DNA of 64,000 nucleotides from Algibacter miyuki (GCF_042427745.1 NZ_JBHMFA010000005.1); one strand, 5' to 3'. Counted from the first letter of the stretch, positions 8,572 through 16,935 are shown. Numbers and translations are program-made. Notes: generated by a model from the letters alone, not told the origin.

Positions 8572-9630
8572 ATGAATTTACAAGAAAGAATTAACGCTTT
8601 TGTAAAATTAGGAGAATTTTTAAGTCAATTTTCTAACGAAGTGATACAAAAGAAAGATAATATTGAACATAACGATGTGTTTTTCGATGGTTTTAAGCAT
8701 CAATTAAAACTTGCCGAAGAACATAACGGTTGGTTTACTAAAGAAAATATAGCTTTCGCACTTAGCGGTTGGGCAAACTCCTTAACCCAAGCTAATTTAA
8801 AAATCTGGTTAAAACCTTATAATTTTGAAACCGTTAACCAGAAAAAGGTTGCAATTATTATGGCTGGAAACATCCCATTGGTAGGCTTTCACGATTTTCT
8901 TGCGGTTTTAATTTCCGGACATCACGTATTAGTTAAACAATCGAGCAACGACAAGCAACTACTACCCTATTTAGCAAAATATTTAGAGTATGTGGAACCC
9001 GGTTTTAAAGGTTGTATTGAATTTACTGAAGAAAAACTAACGCATTTTGATGCCGTTATTGCCACAGGAAGTAATAATACAGCGCGCTATTTTGAATTTT
9101 ATTTCAAAGGAAAACCTTCTATTATAAGAAACAACAGAAATTCAGTTGCTGTTTTAACAGGAAATGAAACTCCGGAAGACTTCAAAAACCTATCAGAAGA
9201 TATTTTTAGATATTATGGATTAGGTTGCCGCAATGTTTCTAAAATATTTGTTCCGAAAGGCTATAAATTCGACTCCCTTTTTGAAGGTGTTTATCACTGG
9301 CATCCTATCATGGACAAAGCAAAATATGCCAATAATTATGATTACAACAAAGCCGTCTATTTAATGAGCGAATTTGATATGCTTGAAAATGGCTTTTTCA
9401 TGATTAAGGAAGATAAAAGCTTTGCGTCTCCTATTGCAACCTTATTTTATGAGTATTATGATTCTACCGAAGCTTTAAATAAAAAACTAACGGAAGATGC
9501 CGATAAAATCCAGTGTATTGTTGCCAACGGATTCACCGAAAATGAAATTGCATTTGGAGCCACACAAAAACCAGAACTTTGGGATTATGCGGATAGTGTC
9601 GATTCTGTTGAATTTTTATTAGCGATTTGA
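8572..9630 (+). CDS. LuxC-like acyl-CoA reductase (aldehyde dehydrogenase fold)
   Basis: A 352-residue protein of the LuxC branch of the aldehyde dehydrogenase superfamily. Recognisable parts are the nucleotide-binding stretch VAIIMAGNIPLVGFHDFLAVL (about residues 92-112), HHVLVKQSSNDK, the second glycine-rich segment VIATGSNNTARYFEFYF (about 162-178), and the active-site region YYGLGCRNVSKIFVP, whose Cys is the probable nucleophile. LuxC enzymes reduce acyl-CoA to aldehyde with NADPH. No luxA/B/D/E genes are present, so bioluminescence is not implied. It lies upstream of serC and serA and opposite a ferredoxin, a family-typical neighbourhood. Its physiological substrate in Bacteroidota is unknown to me. 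Confidence 0.85.
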   Translation: MNLQERINAFVKLGEFLSQFSNEVIQKKDNIEHNDVFFDGFKHQLKLAEEHNGWFTKENIAFALSGWANSLTQANLKIWLKPYNFETVNQKKVAIIMAGNIPLVGFHDFLAVLISGHHVLVKQSSNDKQLLPYLAKYLEYVEPGFKGCIEFTEEKLTHFDAVIATGSNNTARYFEFYFKGKPSIIRNNRNSVAVLTGNETPEDFKNLSEDIFRYYGLGCRNVSKIFVPKGYKFDSLFEGVYHWHPIMDKAKYANNYDYNKAVYLMSEFDMLENGFFMIKEDKSFASPIATLFYEYYDSTEALNKKLTEDADKIQCIVANGFTENEIAFGATQKPELWDYADSVDSVEFLLAI

Positions 9631-9708
9631 TGAAATAATTATTAAATTTTTAACACGAATTCAGCAATTAATTAGCAACTTTGTATCTTACAATTTTTAA
9701 AATTTAAA

Positions 9709-10773
9709 ATGAAAAAACATAACTTTAGTGCAGGACCAAGTATTTTACCTCAAAGTGTATTATTAAAAGCTTCCGAGGCTATAGTTGATTACAATAACAC
9801 GGGTTTATCTTTAATTGAAATATCTCACAGAAGTAAAGAGTTTGTAGATATTATGGAGAACGCCAGGTCGTTAGCTTTAGAATTGCTAGGCTTAGAAGGT
9901 AAAGGCTATAAAGCCCTTTTTCTTCAAGGTGGAGCAAGCATGCAGTTTTTAATGGTAGCCATGAATCTTTTAGAAAAAAGAGCTGGTTATTTAGACACAG
10001 GTGCTTGGAGTGCAAAAGCCATTAAAGAGGCAAGAAAATTAGATGATATTTACGAAGTAGCATCTTCAGCAGAAGCCAATTACAACTATATTCCAAAAGG
10101 ATTTGATATCCCTTCGGATTATGATTATTTCCATTGCACATCAAACAATACTATTTTCGGAACACAAATGAAAACGTTCCCGAAAACAAACATTCCTATG
10201 GTTTGCGATATGAGTAGCGATATTTTTTCTCGTACTCTAGATTTCTCACAATTTGATTTATTATATGCTGGAGCTCAAAAAAATATGGGACCTGCAGGAA
10301 CAACTTTAGTGGTTGTTAAAGAAGACATTTTAGGAAAAGTATCTCGCGATATTCCTTCTATCATGGATTATAAATCTCACATAAAAGCAGGTAGTATGTT
10401 TAATACACCTCCTGTTTTCCCTGTTTACACTTCTATGTTAACTTTAGAATGGTTAAAAGGATTAGGCGGTATTGCTGGTATTGAAAAAGAGAATGACAAG
10501 AAAGCCACTTTAATGTATTCTGAAATAGATTTAAACCCATTATTTAAAGGTTTTGCTGCTAAAGAAGATCGTTCTAAAATGAACGCAACCTTCAACTTAG
10601 TAAATGAAAACTTAAAAGAAACGTTTGAAACCATGCTTAAAGAAGCTGGAATTAGCGCCGTAAACGGACACCGTAGTGTTGGTGGTTACCGTGCTTCTAT
10701 GTACAATGCTTTACCTTTAGATAGCGTAAAAGTACTTGTTGAAGTAATGAGTGAATTGGAGACTAAAGCTTAG
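9709..10773 (+). CDS. serC: Phosphoserine aminotransferase
   Basis: A 354-residue PLP aminotransferase that converts 3-phosphohydroxypyruvate and glutamate to phosphoserine and 2-oxoglutarate. The start MKKHNFSAGPSILP and the segment FLQGGASMQF are signatures of SerC. The PLP lysine lies in AGAQKNMGPAG (about residue 190), and the end GGYRASMYNALPLDSV is typical. The same fold also serves the pyridoxine pathway in some bacteria. serA follows after a 135-bp gap that contains a strong hairpin, and serB is at 40096-41319, so the serine pathway is complete in this window. Confidence 0.97.
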   Translation: MKKHNFSAGPSILPQSVLLKASEAIVDYNNTGLSLIEISHRSKEFVDIMENARSLALELLGLEGKGYKALFLQGGASMQFLMVAMNLLEKRAGYLDTGAWSAKAIKEARKLDDIYEVASSAEANYNYIPKGFDIPSDYDYFHCTSNNTIFGTQMKTFPKTNIPMVCDMSSDIFSRTLDFSQFDLLYAGAQKNMGPAGTTLVVVKEDILGKVSRDIPSIMDYKSHIKAGSMFNTPPVFPVYTSMLTLEWLKGLGGIAGIEKENDKKATLMYSEIDLNPLFKGFAAKEDRSKMNATFNLVNENLKETFETMLKEAGISAVNGHRSVGGYRASMYNALPLDSVKVLVEVMSELETKA

Positions 10774-10844
10774 AAATAAGCATTCCGTTTTCAGTCTCAG
10801 CTTTCATAAGCTTACTCGAACGGATAAAAAATAAATTTAATATT

Positions 10845-10889
10845 AAGTTGAAATATTACGAGCTCCATGAGCTTTTAATATTTCAACTT
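10845..10889 (+). repeat. Long hairpin in the serC-serA gap
   Basis: A perfect 14-bp inverted repeat (AAGTTGAAATATTA 10845-10858 with its complement at 10876-10889) encloses a second stem, AGCTC/GAGCT (10861-10865 with 10869-10873). It ends 19 bp before the serA ATG. There is no clean T tract, so it looks more like a leader structure, processing site or weak attenuator than a standard terminator. Confidence 0.6.
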
Positions 10890-10908
10890 TAACTTTTAAC
10901 TTAGATAA

Positions 10909-11859
10909 ATGAAAGTATTAGCAAACGACGGTGTTTCTCAAAGTGGAATTGATGCCTTAGAAAAAGCAGGTTACGAGGTAATTACAACTACCGTAGCACA
11001 AGAACAATTAATTAACTATATCAACGAAAAAGACATCGCTGTTTTATTAGTACGTAGTGCAACTACAGTACGTAAAGACTTGATCGATGCTTGCCCTAAC
11101 CTAAAAATTATTGGTCGTGGTGGTGTTGGTATGGATAATATTGATGTAGAATATGCTCGTGAAAAAGGCCTTTCTGTTATCAATACACCAGCTGCATCTT
11201 CGCACTCGGTTGCCGAATTAGTATTTGGTCACCTTTACGGATTGTCACGTTATTTGCATAACTCAAACAGAGATATGCCTTTAGAAGGTGATAACAACTT
11301 TAAAGGTTTAAAGAAAGCTTACGCTAAAGGAACAGAGTTAAAAGGAAAAACTTTAGGTGTTTTAGGCTTTGGTCGTATTGGTCAAGCTACTGCTAAAGTG
11401 GCTTTAGGAGCTGGAATGAAAGTTATTGCTTTCGACCCGTTTTTAGAAACTGCTAATTTAGAGTTAGACTTTTTTGATGGACAAACCGTTAAATTTGAAA
11501 TTAAAACAATTTCTAAGGAAGATGTTTTAAAACAAGCCGATTTCATTACACTTCACGTACCTGCTCAAAAAGAGTATGTTATTGATGAAGCAGAATTCAA
11601 TATGATGAAAGACGGTGTTATTATTGCAAATGCTGCTCGTGGAGGTGTGCTTAACGAGGTTGCCCTTGTTAAAGCTATTGAAAGCGGAAAAGTATCAAGA
11701 GCTGCTTTAGATGTTTTTGAAAAAGAACCTAAACCAGAAATGCAATTATTAATGAACCCAGCTTTATCTTTAACACCACACACTGGTGCCGCAACTAACG
11801 AAGCGCAAGATAGAATTGGAACAGAATTAGCATCTCAAATTATCTCTATTCTTGGATAA
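10909..11859 (+). CDS. serA: D-3-phosphoglycerate dehydrogenase (short, no ACT domain)
   Basis: A 316-residue NAD-dependent D-2-hydroxyacid dehydrogenase. The substrate domain has LLVRSATTVRKDLID and GRGGVGMDNID. The NAD site is TLGVLGFGRIGQATAK (about residues 147-162). The catalytic Arg is in NAARGGVLNE, Glu in the following segment, and His in LTPHTGAAT. It stops right after the catalytic core and so lacks the ACT domain that gives serine feedback control in the E. coli enzyme. Its place behind serC makes phosphoglycerate dehydrogenase the best assignment over another 2-hydroxyacid dehydrogenase. A terminator follows. Confidence 0.9.
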   Translation: MKVLANDGVSQSGIDALEKAGYEVITTTVAQEQLINYINEKDIAVLLVRSATTVRKDLIDACPNLKIIGRGGVGMDNIDVEYAREKGLSVINTPAASSHSVAELVFGHLYGLSRYLHNSNRDMPLEGDNNFKGLKKAYAKGTELKGKTLGVLGFGRIGQATAKVALGAGMKVIAFDPFLETANLELDFFDGQTVKFEIKTISKEDVLKQADFITLHVPAQKEYVIDEAEFNMMKDGVIIANAARGGVLNEVALVKAIESGKVSRAALDVFEKEPKPEMQLLMNPALSLTPHTGAATNEAQDRIGTELASQIISILG

Positions 11860-11885
11860 GAATTAGTCTTAATTTAATTTTATAA

Positions 11886-11920
11886 AAACCCTCTTAACTT
11901 TTTGTTTTGAGGGTTTCTTT
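11886..11920 (+). terminator. Terminator of serA
   Basis: An 8-bp stem (AAACCCTC 11886-11893 with GAGGGTTT 11909-11916) followed by a T-rich run lies 26 bp past the serA stop. Confidence 0.7.
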
Positions 11921-12057
11921 ATTTTATAGGTGACCTAACAGTAAATTATGTGTCCTAATATTAGAAGTAAGGACTTTTTTTGTACCTTGAAATCAAATTT
12001 ACAAACCCGAAATACCTTTTTCTTCTAAATAGGTATTACTTAAAAAACAAAATAAAC

Positions 12058-12693
12058 ATGTCAGGAATTTTAGACTTATTAAACAGCGACTTAGGAAAAT
12101 CAATCATTAGCGGTGTCGCTGGTTCTACCGGAAACGACACAGACAAAACAGGTAGTGTGTTAACAATGGCTTTACCAGTTTTAATGAAAGCGATGCAACG
12201 TAATGCAGCAACTCCAGAAGGAGCAGCAGGACTTATGGGTGCCATACAAAGTAAACAAAACGGAAACATTTTAGATAACCTTGGCGGTTTATTTAGTGGT
12301 GGTGTTGATGATGCCGTAAAAAATGATGGTGAGAAAATATTAGGTCATGTGTTGGGTGCTAAACAAAGCGGTGTAGAACAAGTTATTGGTCAGAAATCTG
12401 GCTTAGATGCTAGTTCTGTTGCTAACATATTAAAAGTTGCAGCGCCAATTTTAATGGGTGTTTTAGGTAACCAAGCCAAAGAACAAAACGTAAGCGCCTC
12501 TAACGGTGTTGGCGATTTACTTGGTGGTTTACTTGGCGGTAACTCTGCTGATTCTGAACAAAGTTTCTTAGAATCTATTTTAGATGCCGATGGCGACGGA
12601 AGCGTTGTTGACGATGTTGCTGGAATGGTACTAGGAAAAGCAAGCAAAGAAGGCGGTATTGGCGGTCTTTTAGGTGGCCTTTTCGGAAAATAA
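12058..12693 (+). CDS. DUF937 domain-containing protein
   Basis: A 211-residue protein from the ATG at 12058 (MSGILDLLNSDLGK). An in-frame TTG at 11980 would add a lysine-rich leader and is rejected. Two DUF937-type alpha-helical repeats are visible: LNSDLGKSIISGVAG with the core VLTMALPVLMKAMQRN, and VEQVIGQKSGLDASSVANIL with VAAPILMGVLGNQ. The C-terminus is very rich in Gly and Leu (GDLLGGLLGGN, GGLLGGLFGK), with a calcium-loop-like DADGDGSV before it. This resembles YidB-type proteins of unknown function. It follows serA in the common flavobacterial cluster but has its own terminators on both sides. Confidence 0.85.
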   Translation: MSGILDLLNSDLGKSIISGVAGSTGNDTDKTGSVLTMALPVLMKAMQRNAATPEGAAGLMGAIQSKQNGNILDNLGGLFSGGVDDAVKNDGEKILGHVLGAKQSGVEQVIGQKSGLDASSVANILKVAAPILMGVLGNQAKEQNVSASNGVGDLLGGLLGGNSADSEQSFLESILDADGDGSVVDDVAGMVLGKASKEGGIGGLLGGLFGK

Positions 12694-12717
12694 TTCCTGA
12701 ATTATAACATATATTAT

Positions 12718-12752
12718 AAAGAGTCAAATGTCGTATTTGACTCTTTTTTTTT
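12718..12752 (+). terminator. Terminator of the DUF937 gene
   Basis: A 12-bp perfect stem (AAAGAGTCAAAT 12718-12729 with 12735-12746) with a 5-nt loop runs into a nine-T tract. Confidence 0.9.
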
Positions 12753-12906
12753 GTTAAAAACATCTCGATTTCAAACATTTCATAAATAGTTTTGTAACTT
12801 TAAAATAATGTCTCTCCCCTGTTCCCTCAGCCAAAAGAGCACTTAACGCATTCTTTATATGTAAATTCAGTAAAGCTATGTACATTTATTAAAACAAATA
12901 AAAGTT

Positions 12907-13347
12907 ATGAAAACAGTTATATATACTTTATTAGTCTGTGCATTTATGGTGAGCTGTAATACCAGTAAGCCCATAAAAAACACAACAAAAAACGAAGTTT
13001 CAGAAAATGTAAAACTGAGCGATACCGTTACCATTTCTAATGATGAATTAGAATACGAAATTATTATTATCGAACCTGGATTTAACTTTTGGTTAGCGAG
13101 TCGAGCAAGACCTGAAGGTTTCTATTCGCAACAATATTTAGAAAGCAGAAATTACCAATACGTTCTTGAGTGGAATCAACGGGTGCTACAGCCCTTTCGA
13201 TTCGACCCCAATTTATACGAGTTACAAATTGATTACCAGAACAATATCGATTACGGATACGACGTAAATTACAAGCTTTACAACTACTTTATCTTCTTTC
13301 AAACACAATATAAACAAAGATTAGGCCCTTACAATCCTAGAATTTAA
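12907..13347 (+). CDS. Small lipoprotein, DUF6146-like
   Basis: A 146-residue protein with a lipoprotein signal (MKTVIYTLLVCAFMVSC, Cys17). The mature part has a conserved-looking core: EYEIIIIEPGFNFWLASRA (about residues 49-67), GFYSQQYLESRNYQYV and a tyrosine-rich end, DYGYDVNYKLYNYF. This pattern recurs in Bacteroidota lipoproteins that I recall as DUF6146; the name is from memory. The function is unknown. It is the first gene of a plus-strand run leading to the His-loop TonB receptor, with a 35-bp gap to the next gene. Confidence 0.75.
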   Translation: MKTVIYTLLVCAFMVSCNTSKPIKNTTKNEVSENVKLSDTVTISNDELEYEIIIIEPGFNFWLASRARPEGFYSQQYLESRNYQYVLEWNQRVLQPFRFDPNLYELQIDYQNNIDYGYDVNYKLYNYFIFFQTQYKQRLGPYNPRI

Positions 13348-13382
13348 AACTCTTTTAGTTATTTTTGCATCTTTAAACGCTT

Positions 13383-13877
13383 ATGGTGCAAAAATTTAAA
13401 GAAAATTGGCAAATTAGCCGTAATTGGCAACTCATCTTTCCTTTGTTAGGATTGATCGGTTTGGGCTATTCTTCTTTTAAATTGGCAACGCTTATTTTTA
13501 ATAATCAGATAACTATTACTTTGGTTATAGCAGCGGTTATATTTTATATTCTTTTAAAATTGACATTGATAATTTTCGAAAAGCTTGAAAAAAAATGGGC
13601 CGTAAACTACCGTTGGGAACTTATTAGCATATTTCTTGTTTTTGCCACAACAGGTTCATCCTCGATGTTTGTAAGTCGCCCGTTAATAAAAATGATGGGA
13701 ATTAATAAAGAAAACTTACCAACCTTTGCCTATTGGGTATTATACATTGTTATTGGTTTCATTTTTTACCAAATCCTTTTGGTTTTAATTGGATGGATTT
13801 TTGGTCAATATAAATTTTTCTGGGATTTCGAAAAGAAAATGCTTCGTCGTTTCGGTTTTAAATGCTTTGCTGATTAG
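13383..13877 (+). CDS. Polytopic membrane protein, DUF6787-like
   Basis: A 164-residue inner-membrane protein with four predicted helices (about residues 18-38, 42-62, 77-97 and 119-142). It opens with MVQKFKENWQISRNWQL. Segments FLVFATTGSSSMFVSRPLI and GWIFGQYKFFWDFEKKMLRR resemble a conserved Bacteroidota family that I recall as DUF6787; no function is known. The stop codon (TAG, 13875-13877) overlaps the GTG start of the next gene, which implies translational coupling with the His-rich protein. Confidence 0.75.
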   Translation: MVQKFKENWQISRNWQLIFPLLGLIGLGYSSFKLATLIFNNQITITLVIAAVIFYILLKLTLIIFEKLEKKWAVNYRWELISIFLVFATTGSSSMFVSRPLIKMMGINKENLPTFAYWVLYIVIGFIFYQILLVLIGWIFGQYKFFWDFEKKMLRRFGFKCFAD

Positions 13878-14209
13878 TGGATTTTATTAGAACACATAGC
13901 GTCTTTAAAATACTAACATTTGTGCTGGTGGCAAATTTGTTTGTGCCATCGGTAGAAAAATTCGCCCATATTTTTGCCCATCACCAACACACCGTTTGCG
14001 AAGGAGGTAGTTCAACACATATTCATAAAGTAGATTATAATTGTGAATTTCATAAGTTTCATTTAAATAAAAATTTCTCCTTTTCAAACTTTACATTTAA
14101 TGTTTTTATTGAAAAAGATATTCTTTTAGAAATTGTTTCTCAATACAATTTCATTAGTGAATTCCAACGACTACAAGTTTCTCTTCGTGGTCCACCTGCG
14201 TTAATTTAA
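13877..14209 (+). CDS. Small His/Cys-containing exported or membrane protein
   Basis: A 110-residue protein starting at GTG (13877) inside the TAGTG overlap with the preceding gene. An N-terminal hydrophobic segment (about residues 10-24) acts as signal or anchor. The next stretch is crowded with possible metal ligands: HIFAHHQHTVCEGGSSTHIH, then a Cys and two more His. The end is a basic RGPPALI tail seen in small proteins next to metal-linked TonB receptors. I recognise no named domain. Position just before a receptor with a His/Asp/Glu-only loop suggests a zinc or copper handling role, by inference. Confidence 0.7.
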   Translation: MDFIRTHSVFKILTFVLVANLFVPSVEKFAHIFAHHQHTVCEGGSSTHIHKVDYNCEFHKFHLNKNFSFSNFTFNVFIEKDILLEIVSQYNFISEFQRLQVSLRGPPALI

Positions 14210-14257
14210 TTTTCAGCTAGCTCCTTCTTTCGGGGTTTATATTCAGTTAAATTAATC

Positions 14258-14292
14258 CGTTTTCTTCAAAACAAGTATAGATGAAGAAAAAC
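14258..14292. repeat. Inverted repeat before the His-loop TonB receptor
   Basis: TTTTCTTCA (14260-14268) and TGAAGAAAA (14282-14290) form a perfect 9-bp pair with a 13-nt loop, extended by CG/CG past one bulged A. It ends 16 bp before the receptor ATG. It could be an operator (for example a zinc-sensing Fur-family site) or a leader hairpin. Confidence 0.4.
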
Positions 14293-14308
14293 GCAAACAC
14301 TTATTTTT

Positions 14309-16582
14309 ATGCGCACACTCTTAAACGCATTGCTATTTTTAGCAATTTCGAGCTTATATGCTCAAAATACAATACATGGTGAAGTTTTAGACGCTTCTAA
14401 CAACGATAAATTAACCTTTGTAAACATCTATTTACCTGATTTAGAACAAGGCACAAGTACCGACGAAAACGGAATATTTTCATTAGAAAACCTACCATCA
14501 GGAAGTTACAATGTGTTATTTTCTATGATTGGTTACGAAACACAATCTATTAAAATTGTAATTCCTATCTCAACAGCAATAAAAATTGAATTAGTGCCTT
14601 CAGCTATTGAAATGGAGAGCATTATTATTTCAACACCTTTCCACAAATTACAACGCGATAACGTAATGAAAGTGGAACAAAAATCTATTAAATCCCTTAA
14701 ATCAAAAGGTGCTGTAACCCTTGCCGATGGAATTACAAATATTGCTGGTGTAGAAAGTGTAACCACTGGAATGAGTATTGGAAAACCCGTAATTAGAGGT
14801 TTGAGTTCAAATCGTGTTTTGGTTTACACGCAAGGTGTACGACTAGAAAACCAACAATTTGGTAGTGAACACGGTCTAGGCGTAAACCATGCTGGAATTG
14901 AAAGTGTAGAAGTTATAAAAGGCCCTGCTTCCCTACTCTATGGTAGCGATGCGCTTGGTGGTGTTTTATATTTAAACCCAGAACGATTTGCTGAAAACGG
15001 CAAGTCTTCAGGAGATTTTAGCGGAAATTATTTCAGCAATACGCAAGGTTTTAATACGAATGCAGGTTATAAAACTTCAGAAAATAATTGGAAATTTTTA
15101 TTTAGAGGAAGTTTAGCAGAACATTCAGATTATAATACGGAAGACTACCGTGTAACAAACACTCGTTTTAGAGAACAAGATTTTAAAGCTGGTGTAGGTT
15201 ATCAAATTTCAAAGTTTAAAACAGAATTTCGCTATAATGTAAATCATTCTAAACTTGGTATTCCGGAAGAACTTGGAGAACAATCTACTAACCGTACACC
15301 ATTACTGCCTTATCAAGATATTACAAACCATGTATTGAGTTCTAAATCAACCTTATTTTTTGATAATTCTAGACTAGATATCAATTTAGGTTATATTTAT
15401 AATGATAGAAAGGAGTTTGAAGAAGAGCACCATCATGATGAGGATGACGAACATGATGAGCACGAAGAAGATGAACATGATGATCATGAAGATGAAGAAC
15501 ACCACGATGAAGATCATGATGACGACATTTTAGCAGCGGCATTACACATGAAGCTTAAAACCGCTAATTACGATATTAAATATAATTTACCGCAACTAGG
15601 TAAGTTTGAAACAATTGTTGGCGTGCAAGGTATGCACCAAACGAATGCCAATTATGGTGAAGAGCAACTTATTCCCGATGCTACCACAAACGATTTTGGT
15701 ATTTTAGGAACATCTCACATCCATTTTGAAAAAGCCGATGTGCAAATTGGTGCTCGCTTTGATACTAGAACTATAGATGTTTTAGATGGACTAAACAAAA
15801 GCTTTAACAGCTTCAATGGTGCTTTTGGTGTTAAGACTGATATTGCAAAAAATCTAACAGTGAGATTAAATTTAGCCTCTGGTTTTAGAGCGCCAAATTT
15901 ATCAGAATTAACTTCGGAAGGTAGCCATGAAGGTTCAAATAGATACGAAATTGGTAATGAAAATCTGAAAAGTGAGCAAAACTTTCAAACAGATTTATCT
16001 TTAGAGTTTCAAAATGAACATTTAGAATTGTTTGCCAACGGATTTTACAACAAAATAAATAACTATATTTTCCTTTCGCCAGATGGCAGCGTTATTAACG
16101 ACGATCCTGTTTATAATTATTTACAAGACGATGCTAAACTTTATGGTGGTGAATTTGGTTTCCATTTACACCCACACCCAATAGATTGGTTACATTTTGA
16201 ATCGAGTTTTGAAATGGTGACTGGAAAAAATGATGATGATGATGACAGTTATTTACCGCTAATTCCAGCGAATACTTTAACCAACATGGTGCGTGTAGAA
16301 TTTAACAAATCATGGTTTAATGATGGTTATGCTTTTGTAAAGCTACTAACCGCTTTCGATCAAAACAATGTAAGTACTTTTGAAACAAATACAGGAGGAT
16401 ACAGCTTATTAAGTGCTGGTTTTGGTGGTGTAGTTTCTGTTTTTAGTAATGATTTACAAATTACAATTTCAGGAAATAACTTGACTAACAAAACTTATAT
16501 TAACCATTTATCGCGCTTAAAAGCCGACGGTATTTTTAATATGGGAAGAAACATTAATTTAGGATTCACCTATAAACTTTAA
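14309..16582 (+). CDS. ZnuD-like TonB-dependent receptor with His/Asp/Glu loop
   Basis: A 757-residue outer-membrane receptor. It has a signal peptide (ends SLYAQ), a carboxypeptidase-regulatory beta-sandwich (about residues 20-100) and a plug (about 115-230, with GKPVIRGLSSNRVLVYTQGV and GPASLLYGSDALGG). The barrel ends in NMGRNINLGFTYKL. Residues 371-406 are 36 consecutive His, Asp or Glu residues with ten His, placed in a predicted extracellular loop. A second acidic stretch (DDDDD) lies near residue 645. His-rich loops of this sort capture zinc in neisserial ZnuD, and the overall length and plug fit that group. Zinc is therefore the likely cargo, although copper or nickel is possible. It closes the cluster starting at 12907. 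Confidence 0.88.
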   Translation: MRTLLNALLFLAISSLYAQNTIHGEVLDASNNDKLTFVNIYLPDLEQGTSTDENGIFSLENLPSGSYNVLFSMIGYETQSIKIVIPISTAIKIELVPSAIEMESIIISTPFHKLQRDNVMKVEQKSIKSLKSKGAVTLADGITNIAGVESVTTGMSIGKPVIRGLSSNRVLVYTQGVRLENQQFGSEHGLGVNHAGIESVEVIKGPASLLYGSDALGGVLYLNPERFAENGKSSGDFSGNYFSNTQGFNTNAGYKTSENNWKFLFRGSLAEHSDYNTEDYRVTNTRFREQDFKAGVGYQISKFKTEFRYNVNHSKLGIPEELGEQSTNRTPLLPYQDITNHVLSSKSTLFFDNSRLDINLGYIYNDRKEFEEEHHHDEDDEHDEHEEDEHDDHEDEEHHDEDHDDDILAAALHMKLKTANYDIKYNLPQLGKFETIVGVQGMHQTNANYGEEQLIPDATTNDFGILGTSHIHFEKADVQIGARFDTRTIDVLDGLNKSFNSFNGAFGVKTDIAKNLTVRLNLASGFRAPNLSELTSEGSHEGSNRYEIGNENLKSEQNFQTDLSLEFQNEHLELFANGFYNKINNYIFLSPDGSVINDDPVYNYLQDDAKLYGGEFGFHLHPHPIDWLHFESSFEMVTGKNDDDDDSYLPLIPANTLTNMVRVEFNKSWFNDGYAFVKLLTAFDQNNVSTFETNTGGYSLLSAGFGGVVSVFSNDLQITISGNNLTNKTYINHLSRLKADGIFNMGRNINLGFTYKL
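15419..15526 (+). repeat. Low-complexity His/Asp/Glu coding tract
   Basis: These 36 codons use only CAC/CAT, GAT/GAC and GAA/GAG and form loose repeats of a CATGATGA-like unit. They encode residues 371-406 of the receptor. Such tracts may change length by slippage in multiples of three. Confidence 0.85.
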
Positions 16583-16599
16583 GTGCAATCCACCTTTAA

Positions 16600-16638
16600 A
16601 AAACCTGCAAGATTAGACTTAATCTTGCAGGTTTTTTA
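16600..16638 (+). terminator. Terminator of the His-loop TonB receptor
   Basis: A 16-bp perfect stem (16600-16615 with 16620-16635, core CCTGCAAGATTA) with a 4-nt loop ends in a T tract, 17 bp past the stop. Confidence 0.92.
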
Positions 16639-16935
16639 TTTTACAAATTATAGAATTGGAGTATATTTTTTTAAAATAAAGAAATCTTTCTTATATATTT
16701 CACATAAAATCTTACGTCTTAGTTAGATTATTTTTATAATACTTGTAATATTCTTCGTAATTTGCTTCAGTCCATAAAACGATTATTGTACTAGAAACAC
16801 TCTGTACAATACCTCGTTACCTCTTTTTTATTAATAGGAATAAAAGTTACATCATCAATTTACTCTCAACACATTTTTTTTGTGAGTGTGCTGCTATAAT
16901 CCTTTTAGTTCTAAACTAGAAGAACGTATTACGTT
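16639..16935. other. AT-rich gap upstream of the XseA-like gene
   Basis: No gene is visible in these 297 bp. It holds a hairpin at 16784-16811 and, close to the downstream ATG, a TATAAT at 16894-16899 and a short inverted repeat TTCTA/TAGAA near 16909-16921. The region could hold the promoter and control sites of the lone gene at 16936. Confidence 0.5.
16784..16811. repeat. Hairpin or operator 125 bp before the XseA-like gene
   Basis: TATTGTAC (16784-16791) pairs with GTACAATA (16804-16811), and AGA with TCT inside, giving an 11-bp stem with one bulged T and a 5-nt loop. There is no T tract, so it is not a terminator. It may be a regulator-binding dyad. Confidence 0.45.

Noticed and set aside
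8572..9630. Bioluminescence locus suggested by a LuxC homologue
   Set aside because: No luxA, luxB, luxD or luxE is present; LuxC-like reductases are common in non-luminous Bacteroidota.
15419..15526. Tandem repeat array or CRISPR-like repeat
   Set aside because: The repetition is codon-level low complexity inside an open receptor gene, with no spacers.
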